Part shown: positions 55,612 to 63,511 of the stretch, in pieces
Position numbering within the stretch: the first letter of the stretch is position 1
Layout: each line of letters starts with the position of its first letter
Source: Mycobacterium sp. E787
Lineage (GTDB): Bacteria; Actinomycetota; Actinomycetes; Mycobacteriales; Mycobacteriaceae
Assembly: GCF_001668725.1 (NCBI RefSeq)
Contig: NZ_LZKL01000033.1
Location: 1 to 64,000 of the forward strand
Direction: 5' to 3'
Length of the DNA: 64,000 nucleotides
Translations under genes and position numbers: made by a program
The notes under the pieces: model-generated
Databases searched by the model: none
What the model saw: only the letters and a program-made list of their open reading frames with translations
Told to the model about the DNA's origin: nothing

Positions 55612-56403
55612 GTGGGCACGGAGCAACGATGCGACGGGATGGTGGCCCTGGTCACCGGAAGCAGCCGGGGCCTGGGCAAGGCGATCGCGGCGCGGCTTGC
55701 CGCGCGCGGTGCCACGGTGGCGCTGACCGCCCGCACGATGGACCCCGACCCCAAATACCAGGGATCGCTCCGCCAGACCCGCGAAGAGATCGTCGCCGCC
55801 GGTGGCCGGGCGGTCGCCATCCCGGCGGACCTGTCGCACCCCGAGGAACGCGAACGGCTTTTCGGCGAGGTCGTGCGCGCCGTCGGTGCACCGGACATCT
55901 TGGTCAACAACGCCGCGGTCACCTTCCTGCGGCCGCTCGACGGGTTCCCGGAACGGCGGGCCCGGCTGATGATCGAGATGCACGTGCTGGGGCCGCTGCA
56001 CCTGAGCCAGCTGGCGATTCCCGCGATGCGCGAGCGCGGGCGGGGCTGGATCCTGAATCTGACGTCGGTGGGCGGCGACCTGCCGCCCGGACCGCCGTTC
56101 TCCGAATTCGACCGGACCGCGGGCTTCGGGATCTACGGAACCGCCAAGGCCGCGCTCAACCGGCTCACCAAAAGCCTTGCCGCCGAACTGTATGACGACG
56201 GCATCGCCGTCAACGCCGCGGCTCCGTCCAACCCGGTGGCGACGCCGGGGGCCGGCGCCCTGGATCTGGCCAAGACCGACACCGAGGACATCGAACTGAT
56301 CACCGAGACCGCCCTGCGGCTGTGCACCTGCGATCCGAGGACCATGACCGGGCGCATCGCGCACACCCAGTCCTTCCTGGCCGAGGTCGGCCGGGCCGGC
56401 TGA
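55612..56403 (+). CDS. Short-chain dehydrogenase in a lipid-catabolism operon
   Basis: This 263-residue SDR has VALVTGSSRGLGKAIAARLA (about 11-30), a long first loop (MDPDPKYQGSLRQTREEIVA), ILVNNAAVTF (about 97-106), WILNLTSVGGD with the catalytic Ser, and GFGIYGTAKAALNRLTKSLA with Tyr and Lys (about 178-182). GTG 55612 follows GGAGGAGG. The kinase-like gene starts immediately after its stop with no gap. Relatives near APH kinases and acyl-CoA dehydrogenases oxidise 3- or 4-hydroxyacyl intermediates, consistent with the neighbours here. Confidence 0.9.
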   Translation: MGTEQRCDGMVALVTGSSRGLGKAIAARLAARGATVALTARTMDPDPKYQGSLRQTREEIVAAGGRAVAIPADLSHPEERERLFGEVVRAVGAPDILVNNAAVTFLRPLDGFPERRARLMIEMHVLGPLHLSQLAIPAMRERGRGWILNLTSVGGDLPPGPPFSEFDRTAGFGIYGTAKAALNRLTKSLAAELYDDGIAVNAAAPSNPVATPGAGALDLAKTDTEDIELITETALRLCTCDPRTMTGRIAHTQSFLAEVGRAG

Positions 56404-57363
56404 ATGCCCGAGCTCGATCTCGAGGGGCTGCGCCGGCGGCTCGCGGCCGCCGGGGTGGTCGACGTCGCCGCGCTCGCCGGGGGCGCGTCCAGCCTCACGT
56501 TCCGCGGCGCGCGCGACGCCCGGCCGGTGGTGATCAAGGTTGCCCCGCCGGGCGTGGAGCCGGTCGCGCACCGCGACGTGTTGCGCCAGGCCCGGATCAT
56601 GAAAGCGCTTGCCGGGACGCGAGTTCCGGTGCCCGAGGTGGTGTGGCAGGATCCGGGCGACCCGCCCGACACCCCGCCGCTGTTCGTGATGTCCCACGCC
56701 TCAGGACAGTGCGTGGAGCCGCTGTTCGACTGCTGCCCGCCGGCTGCCGGGCTGTTCGAGCGCTACCGCAACGCGTGCCGGGTGATGGCCGCCCTGCACA
56801 GCCTGTCGCCGTCCGAGTTGGGTCTGGCCGGCGAGCCGGTCGTCGATGCGGCCGCCGAGGTCCAGCGCTGGTGCGACACGCTGCGGACCGTGGATGCGGA
56901 GCTGGTGCCGGACTGGCGCGGTGTGCGGGACGCGCTGCTTGCCTGCGCGCCAAGGGCTTTGCGGCCCAGCGTGGTGCACGGTGACTTCCGGCTGGGCAAC
57001 CTGATGGCCGTCGGCGCCAGGATCACCGCCGTGATCGACTGGGAGATCTGGTCGATCGGCGACCCGCGCATCGATCTGGGCTGGTTGCTGATCAACTGCG
57101 ACCCCGAGACGTACCAACGGGTTCCGTCCTCCGCCGGTGTCGCGCCCCCAGCCGGCGAACTGGCCGAGATCTATCAACGCGAATCAGGTTGGGAAGTCAC
57201 CGACTTGGGCTGGTTCGGCGCGCTGGCGTGCTTCAAGTCGGCCGCGACGTGGTCGCTGATCGTCAAGCACAACCGCCGAAGGCGCTCTCCCCGGGCCGAA
57301 TTGGAGGCCATGGCCGCGACGCCGCCGCGGTTGCTGGAGCGGGCGCGGTCGATGCTGGGCTAA
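56404..57363 (+). CDS. APH-fold phosphotransferase (ACAD10/LvaA-type hydroxyacyl kinase candidate)
   Basis: This 319-residue protein has the aminoglycoside-phosphotransferase kinase fold. Landmarks are ALAGGASSLTFRG (nucleotide loop), RPVVIKVAPPG with Lys, HRDVLRQARIMKALAG, the catalytic VVHGDFRLGNLMAVG (Asp at about 194) and the metal site ITAVIDWEIWSIGDPRIDLG. Members next to acyl-CoA dehydrogenases (LvaA in Pseudomonas; the kinase half of human ACAD10/11) phosphorylate 4-hydroxyacyl-CoA. That reading is supported here by the SDR, ACAD and enoyl-CoA hydratase genes nearby. It begins directly after the SDR stop. Confidence 0.85.
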   Translation: MPELDLEGLRRRLAAAGVVDVAALAGGASSLTFRGARDARPVVIKVAPPGVEPVAHRDVLRQARIMKALAGTRVPVPEVVWQDPGDPPDTPPLFVMSHASGQCVEPLFDCCPPAAGLFERYRNACRVMAALHSLSPSELGLAGEPVVDAAAEVQRWCDTLRTVDAELVPDWRGVRDALLACAPRALRPSVVHGDFRLGNLMAVGARITAVIDWEIWSIGDPRIDLGWLLINCDPETYQRVPSSAGVAPPAGELAEIYQRESGWEVTDLGWFGALACFKSAATWSLIVKHNRRRRSPRAELEAMAATPPRLLERARSMLG

Positions 57364-57370
57364 CGGTGGA

Positions 57371-57601
57371 TCAGCGGCACCGCACGAACATGTTTTCGCA
57401 GTACATCCCGGCGCCGCCCCAGGCGAGCGACGGGCCGCCCTCGTCGGCCGGGTCGACGAACAGCGCCGGACTCTCCGTCGTGATCAGATCGACAACCCCG
57501 GGCGCCGGCGGTGAGAAAGGGTCGGGATCGGCGTTGGCCACGGCCGAACTGGCGGCGAGAGCCATCGCGCTCATCGCGCCGGCCACCAAAACCCGCTTCA
57601 T
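57371..57601 (-). CDS. Small secreted protein
   Basis: This 76-residue protein has a clear signal peptide (MKRVLVAGAMSAMALAASSA, cleavage near ANA-DPD). A short acidic mature part rich in Pro and Asp follows, with two Cys near the end (MYCENMFVRCR). ATG 57601 is preferred; the frame extends to 57682 without signal-like sequence. It converges on the kinase gene and is divergent from the porin. Function unknown; the mature protein would be only about 52 residues. Confidence 0.75.
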   Translation of the reverse strand: MKRVLVAGAMSAMALAASSAVANADPDPFSPPAPGVVDLITTESPALFVDPADEGGPSLAWGGAGMYCENMFVRCR

Positions 57602-57772
57602 TCCCGCCCTCTCTGTCGCCCGCCTATTGTAGCCCCCTGGCAAACAAACCGATACAGGATCGGCGCAACGTTCCGGGGCCATATCGCGGATGTGTTACGA
57701 ACGCACAACGACTTCGACCGGTTGCCCAGCAAATTCCCTGACGCGTTTCGCGCCGCGCCTACGGTGTCGCGC

Positions 57773-58471
57773 GTGGGGCCGGTAACCGTGGTCGTTCGCC
57801 GCGCCGCGGTTATCGCGGTTTGTCTGTTCGTGGCCGTGGCCGCGGCGCCGTCGACAAGCGCGGATCCCGACGTCGACCCCGCCGCCGTAACAGTGCCCGC
57901 GCCGGACGGTGGCGTGCCCTCGAACGCGCCGGCAATCCTCAAGACCCCGGACGGCTGGACCCTGGGCCTCGGCGCCAAGGACGAGTCGCAGATTCCGGTG
58001 GCGCCGCTGACCACCGCCGTCTCGTCCCGTGAATACCTGGCGAGCGGGACGTTCGTCGGCTCGCTCATAGGGCCTGAGCAGCCGCGGGGCACCCTCGAGG
58101 TGGGTTACGAGATCGGCTGCGGGATCGACATGAGCACTTCCAACGGCGTCACGATGGGCGGGAGTGCAGGCGTCACCCCGGGTCTTGGCCTGGCGGGCGC
58201 GTTCACCGGCGTGGTGACCCCCGTGCCGTTGATCACGGTTCCTGTCAACGGTGTGATCACCGTGGGCCTCAAGCCGGGGCTCGTGATCGTGGTGCCGGTG
58301 GTCAAGAAGCAGTTCAAGGGGCCGAGTCCCTGGGTGATGGTCAGCAACTTCCACGTCAAGATCGACGGCTGCGTGGGGCAGTCGTTCATCCGCTCCTACG
58401 CGACGCTGACCCGGGAGACCGATCAATCCGACGTGGTGCTGTCCTACGTCGGCGTCACCAAAGCCGTCTAA
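57773..58471 (+). CDS. MspA-family outer-membrane porin
   Basis: This 232-residue protein has a signal peptide (VVVRRAAVIAVCLFVAVAAA, cleavage near TSA-DPD) and a mature domain matching MspA porins. Landmarks are TPDGWTLGLGAKDESQIPVA, PLTTAVSSREYLASGTFVGS, RGTLEVGYEIGCGIDMSTSN, VGLKPGLVIVVPVVKKQFKG, and a C-terminal FHVKIDGCVGQSFIRSYATL. These form octameric hydrophilic channels in fast-growing mycobacteria. Two Cys in the mature part (GCGID, DGCVG) are unlike M. smegmatis MspA as I recall it. GTG 57773 is the likely start; a frame opening at 57692 has a poor lead. It overlaps the end of the convergent ACAD gene. Confidence 0.88.
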   Translation: MGPVTVVVRRAAVIAVCLFVAVAAAPSTSADPDVDPAAVTVPAPDGGVPSNAPAILKTPDGWTLGLGAKDESQIPVAPLTTAVSSREYLASGTFVGSLIGPEQPRGTLEVGYEIGCGIDMSTSNGVTMGGSAGVTPGLGLAGAFTGVVTPVPLITVPVNGVITVGLKPGLVIVVPVVKKQFKGPSPWVMVSNFHVKIDGCVGQSFIRSYATLTRETDQSDVVLSYVGVTKAV

Positions 58472-59817
58472 GGCCGATGGTGGCGACCCGCTTCGCCCGG
58501 CTCCGCCGCGCTAGCCATCGCCACGCCGCGGGGTATGCCCGCCAGCCGGTCGGCGAACTTCGCCTCGGCGGCCGCGCGCAGGCGCAGCAGGTGTTCGGAG
58601 GGAAACAGATCGGGCGCGGGTGAGCGGTCCTTGAGCAGGAGCCGGGCCAGCGTCACCTTGTGCACCTCGGTGGGACCGTCGGCCAGGCCGAGCACGAACG
58701 ACTCCACCAGGTACTGCACGAACGGCATCTCGTGGGTGGTGCCCAGTGACCCGTGCAGCTGGAGCGCCCGCGCCGACACGTCGTGCAACACCTTCTGCAT
58801 CATCGCCTTGACCGCCGAAATGTCCGCCCGCACCGCGTGATAGTCGTTGAATTGGTCGATCTTCCAAGCGGTTTGCAGCGTCAGCAGCCGGAAGGCCTCG
58901 ATCTCCATCCACGAGTCGGCGACCATCTCCTGGACCAGTTGCTTGTTGGCCAGGACCTCGCCCTGGGTGTAGCGTGACACCGCCCGCTCGCAGATCATGT
59001 CGAAGATGCGGCGGACCAGGCCCACCGTGCGCATCGCGTGGTGAATTCGCCCGCCGCCCAGGCGGGTTTGGGCGACGGCGAACGCCCCGCCGCGCGGGCC
59101 CAGCATGTGGTCGGCGGGCACCCGCACGTTCTCGTAACGGACGTACCCCTCGCGACCGCCGCCCGGCGGCTGATACCCCAACCCGACATCGCGCAGCACG
59201 TTGATGCCCGGGGTGCCGCCCGGTACGACGAACATCGAATAGCGTTGATATGGCGGCGCTTCGGGGTCGGTCATGGCCATCACGATGAGGAAAGAAGCCA
59301 TCGAGGCGAACGAGGAAAACCACTTCTCCCCGTTGATGATCCAGTGATCGCCGTCGGGCACCGCGGTGGTGCGGAACACCTTGGGGTCCGCGCCGCCCTG
59401 CGGCTCGGTCATCGAGAAGCAGGACACGATGCGGTTGTCCAGCAACGGCTCGAGGTAGCGCGCCTTGAGCTCGGGAGTGCCGTAATGCGCGAGGATCTCG
59501 CTGTTGCCCGAATCGGGGGCCTGCGAACCGAAGACGATGGGCGCACATTCCGAACGGCCCAGGATCTCGTTGAGCAGAGCGAGTTTCACCTGGCCGTAGC
59601 CCGGGCCGCCCAGGTGCGGCCCGAGGTGGGTGGCCCACAGGCCGCGCTCCTTGACGATCTCCTGCAGCGGCGGGATCAGGGCCTGCCGCACCGGATCGCT
59701 GAGGTCGTGGGATTCCTTGACGATCAGGTCGATCGGCTCGCACTCGTTGCGCACAAACTCCTCGACCCATTTCAGTTGTTCGGCCCACTGCGGCTCGGTG
59801 GAGAAGTCCCACGACAT
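58468..59817 (-). CDS. Acyl-CoA dehydrogenase (ACAD10/11-like)
   Basis: This 449-residue flavoenzyme belongs to the longer ACAD group found with APH kinases. Landmarks are RGLWATHLGPHLGGPGYGQV (about 58-77), FGSQAPDSGNSEILAHYGTP, SCFSMTEPQGGADPKVFRTT (FAD-binding, about 132-151), INGEKWFSSFASMASFLIVM, QLHGSLGTTHEMPFVQYLVE and LGLADGPTEVHKVTLARLLL near 380. Relatives remove phosphate from 4-phosphoacyl-CoA to give an enoyl-CoA. The gene runs opposite to the kinase but is only about 1.1 kb from it. The enoyl-CoA hydratase lies 18 bases upstream on the same strand and forms an operon with it. Confidence 0.9.
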   Translation of the reverse strand: MSWDFSTEPQWAEQLKWVEEFVRNECEPIDLIVKESHDLSDPVRQALIPPLQEIVKERGLWATHLGPHLGGPGYGQVKLALLNEILGRSECAPIVFGSQAPDSGNSEILAHYGTPELKARYLEPLLDNRIVSCFSMTEPQGGADPKVFRTTAVPDGDHWIINGEKWFSSFASMASFLIVMAMTDPEAPPYQRYSMFVVPGGTPGINVLRDVGLGYQPPGGGREGYVRYENVRVPADHMLGPRGGAFAVAQTRLGGGRIHHAMRTVGLVRRIFDMICERAVSRYTQGEVLANKQLVQEMVADSWMEIEAFRLLTLQTAWKIDQFNDYHAVRADISAVKAMMQKVLHDVSARALQLHGSLGTTHEMPFVQYLVESFVLGLADGPTEVHKVTLARLLLKDRSPAPDLFPSEHLLRLRAAAEAKFADRLAGIPRGVAMASAAEPGEAGRHHRP

Positions 59818-59835
59818 CCGTTGTCCCTTCTCGGG

Positions 59836-60609
59836 TCATTGCCACTTTTTGCGGCGCTCGGCCGCGTCCTCGGTCGCATGCGCGATCACCTGGTTGCGGT
59901 TCTCCAGTTCCAGCGCCGCCGGCAGGCTCGCCGCGTCGGTGTTCACCTGCAGCGCGCGCTTCGTCAGTTGCACGCCGAGCGGCGCCAGGCCGGCGATCAG
60001 CGACGCCAACTCGACGGCGCGATCGACCAACCGATCGGGCCCGACGACCTCGCTGACCAGCCCCCGCCGCTCGGCCTCGCCGGCCGAGACCGTGCGCCCG
60101 GTGAGCATCCAGTCGGCCGCGACGCTGGTGCCGACGATGCGGGGCAGGTGATAGCTCATGCCCATCTCGGCGCCCGACAGCCCGAGCAGGATGGCGGCGT
60201 TGCCGAACGAGGCTTGCGCCGAACAGATTCGGATGTCGGCGGCGAGGCACAGCGCGAAACCCGCCCCGACGCAGGGGCCGTTGACCGCGGCGATGACGGG
60301 CTGCGGCACCTCGCGGACGCGTTGGGCGAGCGCGGCCATGCTCTCCTGGAAGCGCATGCGGTCCAGCGCCGGCGCCGTCGCCTCGGGCACGTCGGGCCCG
60401 AAGTCGCGCATGTCGATGCCGGCGCAAAAGCCGCGACCGGCTCCGGTGAGCACGATGGCACGCGTCGACCGGTCGGCCCCCAAATCGGCCAGGGCCGCGG
60501 CCAATTCGGCTTGCATGGCCGCGTTGATGGCGTTGAGCCGCTCCGGACGGCTCAGGCGCACGACGACGACGCCGTCGGCGGGCCGGTCGAGTTCCAGCGT
60601 GTGGGACAC
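59836..60609 (-). CDS. Enoyl-CoA hydratase/isomerase
   Basis: This 257-residue crotonase-fold protein has VVRLSRPERLNAINAAMQAE, the oxyanion segment LTGAGRGFCAGIDMRDFGPD (about 60-79), VIAAVNGPCVGAGFALCLAA (about 110-129) and FGNAAILLGLSGAEMGMSYH. Catalytic Glu positions of hydratases are not both evident (GLSGAEMG keeps one acidic residue), so isomerase or other crotonase chemistry is possible. GTG 60609 is used; the frame stays open to 60735. It precedes the ACAD gene by 18 bases and could hydrate the enoyl-CoA that the ACAD makes. Confidence 0.88.
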   Translation of the reverse strand: MSHTLELDRPADGVVVVRLSRPERLNAINAAMQAELAAALADLGADRSTRAIVLTGAGRGFCAGIDMRDFGPDVPEATAPALDRMRFQESMAALAQRVREVPQPVIAAVNGPCVGAGFALCLAADIRICSAQASFGNAAILLGLSGAEMGMSYHLPRIVGTSVAADWMLTGRTVSAGEAERRGLVSEVVGPDRLVDRAVELASLIAGLAPLGVQLTKRALQVNTDAASLPAALELENRNQVIAHATEDAAERRKKWQ

Positions 60610-60774
60610 CCACCGATCGTAAAGCGTCTCTCGGTTCAGGAGAACTGCCTTCTCCAAAATGGCGAAGGGATTCTCGCGACTTGAGCGCGATCCGGTGGGC
60701 CACCCGGGGCCACAGGGGCAGTTCGGCCCGGACATGGACGGGTTCTTCGCGGCGTGGGAAGGTGACGTACTCCC

Positions 60775-63408
60775 TCAGCTGCGCGGCTGAGCTTCAGCTT
60801 CGGCGTCGCCGTAGAAGCCCACCCGAAGCAGGGCGGTGATCTCGCTGACCAAGGGCATCCGCGGATTTGTGCGGTTGCTGAGATCCTCGAATGCCGTCAT
60901 CGCCAACGCGGGCAGCGCCGCAAGGAATTGTTCCTCCTCGACGCCGTACTCCCGCAGCGATCGCGGCATGTCCAGTCGCTTCAGCAGATCGTCAACTCCG
61001 TGGAACAACCGGCCGCGGCATTCGTCGGGCTCATGCCCGCCGAAGATCAGTTGGCCGAGCTGCGCGTATTTGTCCGGCGCCACGTAGGCGGAATATCCCG
61101 GGGCGGGCATGAACTTGCTTGGCAGACTTGCGTTGTAGCGCAGCACATGCGGCAGGAAGATGCCGTTGGCTCGGCCATGCGAGATCCCGAATCTCGCGCC
61201 GACGGCATGGGCGAGCGCATGGTTCGTCCCGACGAACGCATTCGAAAAGGCAAGCCCGGCAAGGGTTGCCGCGTTGGACATGTCGGTTCGCGCGGATAGC
61301 TCGCCGGGGTCATCGTAGGCCCTGGGCAACGCGTCGAAGATCAATCGTGCCGCTTGGGCGCACAGCGCGTCCGTGTACGGCGACGCGAAGATCGAAACGA
61401 TCGCTTCCAGAGCGTGGGTGAGCGCGTCGATGCCGGTGTCGGCGGTCAGTTTCGGTGGCATGGACGAGGTCAGGACGGGGTCGACGATCGCGAGGTCAGG
61501 CACCAGGCTGTAGTCGACCAGCGTTTCCTTCTTCCCGCGCACCGTCAGCACCGCCGCCGGCGAGACTTCGGAACCGGTCCCCGACGTCGTCGGAATAGCG
61601 ACCAATTGGACGCGATGGCGGTCGGTCGGATAGTCGGCCACGCGCTTGCGCGGGTCGAGGAACGGCATCGTCAACTCGTCGAGGCTCTTCTCCGGGTGTT
61701 CGTAGAACAGCCGGATCGCCTTGCCGGCATCCAGCACCGAGCCGCCGCCGACGGCGAGCAGCAGATCGGGTTGGACCCGCTGCAGCAGCGCGACGCCACG
61801 GCGGATGGTCGCCTCGTCGGGCTCCGGTGTCACCTCGCTGAACACCTGCACGTGTTGGGTGCGTAACTTGCCTCGCAACTGGTCGACCACGCCGCGCTCA
61901 TCGGTCAGGGCATCGGTGATCACCACGACGATTTCGCAGTCGAGTTCGCGCAGGTTGTCCAGTGCGCCTTCGTTGAAGTAGGTGTTGGAGGGGACGCGGA
62001 ACCATTGCGGCGGGGTGCGGCGCCGCGAGACGGTCTTGATGTTCAGCAGTTGGCGGTAGTTGACGTTCTCCGTCGTGCTCGACCCGCCCCAGGTGCCGCA
62101 ACCCAACGAGAACGTGGGTGTGAGGTTGTTGTAGACCCCGCCGAGGGCTCCGACGGCGGTGGGCGCGTTGACCAGGATGCGCCCGGTGCGAACCGCCAGA
62201 CCGTATGCCTCGATGACGTCCTCGTCGCTGGCGTACACCGCCGAGGTGTGACCGAGCCCCCCATGCTCGGTGACCAGGACGGCCACGTCGATGGCGTGCT
62301 GGACGCCTCTTGCGCGCACCACCCCGAGCACCGGCATCAGCTTCTCGGCCAACAGGGGGTGGGAGGCGAGTTCGTCCAGGTCGGCGGGAAGCTGTGCCAG
62401 CAGCACTTTGACGGTCGGTGACACGCTGAAGTCGGCTCGGGCGGCCAGCTCCGAAGCCTTCTTCCCGACCGCCTCGAGCGAGATCTTATCGCCGCACCCG
62501 AACGCGAACTCCGCCACCGCGTCGGCCTCGGCGGGCGTGAGCAGTTGGGCGCCCATCCGCTCGAACTCGGCCATCACCTCGTCGTATATCTCGTCGTCGA
62601 TGATGCAGGTTTGCTCGGCCGGGCAAATAACGGACGAGTCAAAGGTTTTCGAGATCAGGATGTCAACGACCGCGCCCTTCAGGTCCGCGGTCTTGTGAAC
62701 GTAGATCGGCGCGTTGCCCGGACCGACGGACAGACCCGGCTTTCCGGCCGAATTCGCCAGCGCCACGATCTTCGGTCCGCCCGTGACCCAGATGAAGTCG
62801 ACCTCGGGATGCTTGAACAGGTAGTGCGTCACCTCGTGCGCGGCGTCCGGAATGACCTGCAGCGCTCCGGGCGGCATCCCGGCCGCTTCGGCCGCCGGGC
62901 GGAGGACTTCCAGGCTGCGTTCGCAACAGCGCACCGCATACGGTGACGGCCGAAAAAGGATCGCGTTGCGCGTCTTGGCGGCCACGATCGCCTTGAACAG
63001 CACCGTCGAGGTCGGATTGGTCACGGGGGTGATGCCCAGCACGACCCCGATCGGCTCGGCCACATAGGCGATGTTGTGTTCGACGTCCTCGTCGATGACA
63101 CCAACGGATTTCTTGCCACGCAGGTAGTCGTGCAGGAACTCGGTGGCGACATAGTTCTTGACGACCTTGTCCTCGAAGACACCGAAGCCCGTCTCCTCGA
63201 TCGCCACGCTGGCCAATTCGCCCGCCGCGCGGACCCCGGCGCGCACCATCGCCTCGACGATCGCGTCGACCTGCTCCTGGTCGAGCCTGCGGAATGCCCG
63301 GGCCGCCTCGGCCGCCACGTCGACGATCGCGTCGACCTCGCGTCTGCGCTCTTCGGCAAGCGCGGGTGCTTCGAGACCGGAGGCGGGCTGGCTTTGCGTA
63401 GTGGTCAT
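60775..63408 (-). CDS. adhE: Bifunctional acetaldehyde-CoA/alcohol dehydrogenase
   Basis: This 877-residue fusion reduces acetyl-CoA to acetaldehyde and then ethanol, or works in reverse. The N-terminal half is a CoA-acylating aldehyde dehydrogenase: GVVLGITPVTNPTSTVLFKA, AGKPGLSVGPGNAPIYVHKT and catalytic Cys in TFDSSVICPAEQTCIIDDEI (about 261). The C-terminal half is an iron-dependent alcohol dehydrogenase: PDLLLAVGGGSVLDAGKAIR, VAIPTTSGTGSEVSPAAVLT, and metal His residues in GTNHALAHAVGARFGISHGR. AdhE forms filaments in other bacteria. It is uncommon in aerobic mycobacteria and suggests fermentative redox balance or ethanol use. A palindrome lies upstream at 63430. Confidence 0.95.
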   Translation of the reverse strand: MTTTQSQPASGLEAPALAEERRREVDAIVDVAAEAARAFRRLDQEQVDAIVEAMVRAGVRAAGELASVAIEETGFGVFEDKVVKNYVATEFLHDYLRGKKSVGVIDEDVEHNIAYVAEPIGVVLGITPVTNPTSTVLFKAIVAAKTRNAILFRPSPYAVRCCERSLEVLRPAAEAAGMPPGALQVIPDAAHEVTHYLFKHPEVDFIWVTGGPKIVALANSAGKPGLSVGPGNAPIYVHKTADLKGAVVDILISKTFDSSVICPAEQTCIIDDEIYDEVMAEFERMGAQLLTPAEADAVAEFAFGCGDKISLEAVGKKASELAARADFSVSPTVKVLLAQLPADLDELASHPLLAEKLMPVLGVVRARGVQHAIDVAVLVTEHGGLGHTSAVYASDEDVIEAYGLAVRTGRILVNAPTAVGALGGVYNNLTPTFSLGCGTWGGSSTTENVNYRQLLNIKTVSRRRTPPQWFRVPSNTYFNEGALDNLRELDCEIVVVITDALTDERGVVDQLRGKLRTQHVQVFSEVTPEPDEATIRRGVALLQRVQPDLLLAVGGGSVLDAGKAIRLFYEHPEKSLDELTMPFLDPRKRVADYPTDRHRVQLVAIPTTSGTGSEVSPAAVLTVRGKKETLVDYSLVPDLAIVDPVLTSSMPPKLTADTGIDALTHALEAIVSIFASPYTDALCAQAARLIFDALPRAYDDPGELSARTDMSNAATLAGLAFSNAFVGTNHALAHAVGARFGISHGRANGIFLPHVLRYNASLPSKFMPAPGYSAYVAPDKYAQLGQLIFGGHEPDECRGRLFHGVDDLLKRLDMPRSLREYGVEEEQFLAALPALAMTAFEDLSNRTNPRMPLVSEITALLRVGFYGDAEAEAQPRS

Positions 63409-63429
63409 GGTCGCGTTTCGGCTCGGGAA

Positions 63430-63446
63430 GGGACGCCGAGCGTCCC
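63430..63446. promoter_or_regulatory. Perfect 17-bp palindrome upstream of adhE
   Basis: GGGACGC-CGA-GCGTCCC has 7-bp arms and ends 22 bases before the adhE ATG (63408). It could be an operator, or a hairpin in the leader of the transcript. Rex sites (TTGTGAA-N4-TTCACAA) look different, so the regulator is unknown. Confidence 0.5.
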
Positions 63447-63511
63447 CGGAATGAGCAGATGCTACGTCGGCCGCCTTGATCGAAAGTAGGGCTGAAAGGC
63501 CCTCGGCCCGG

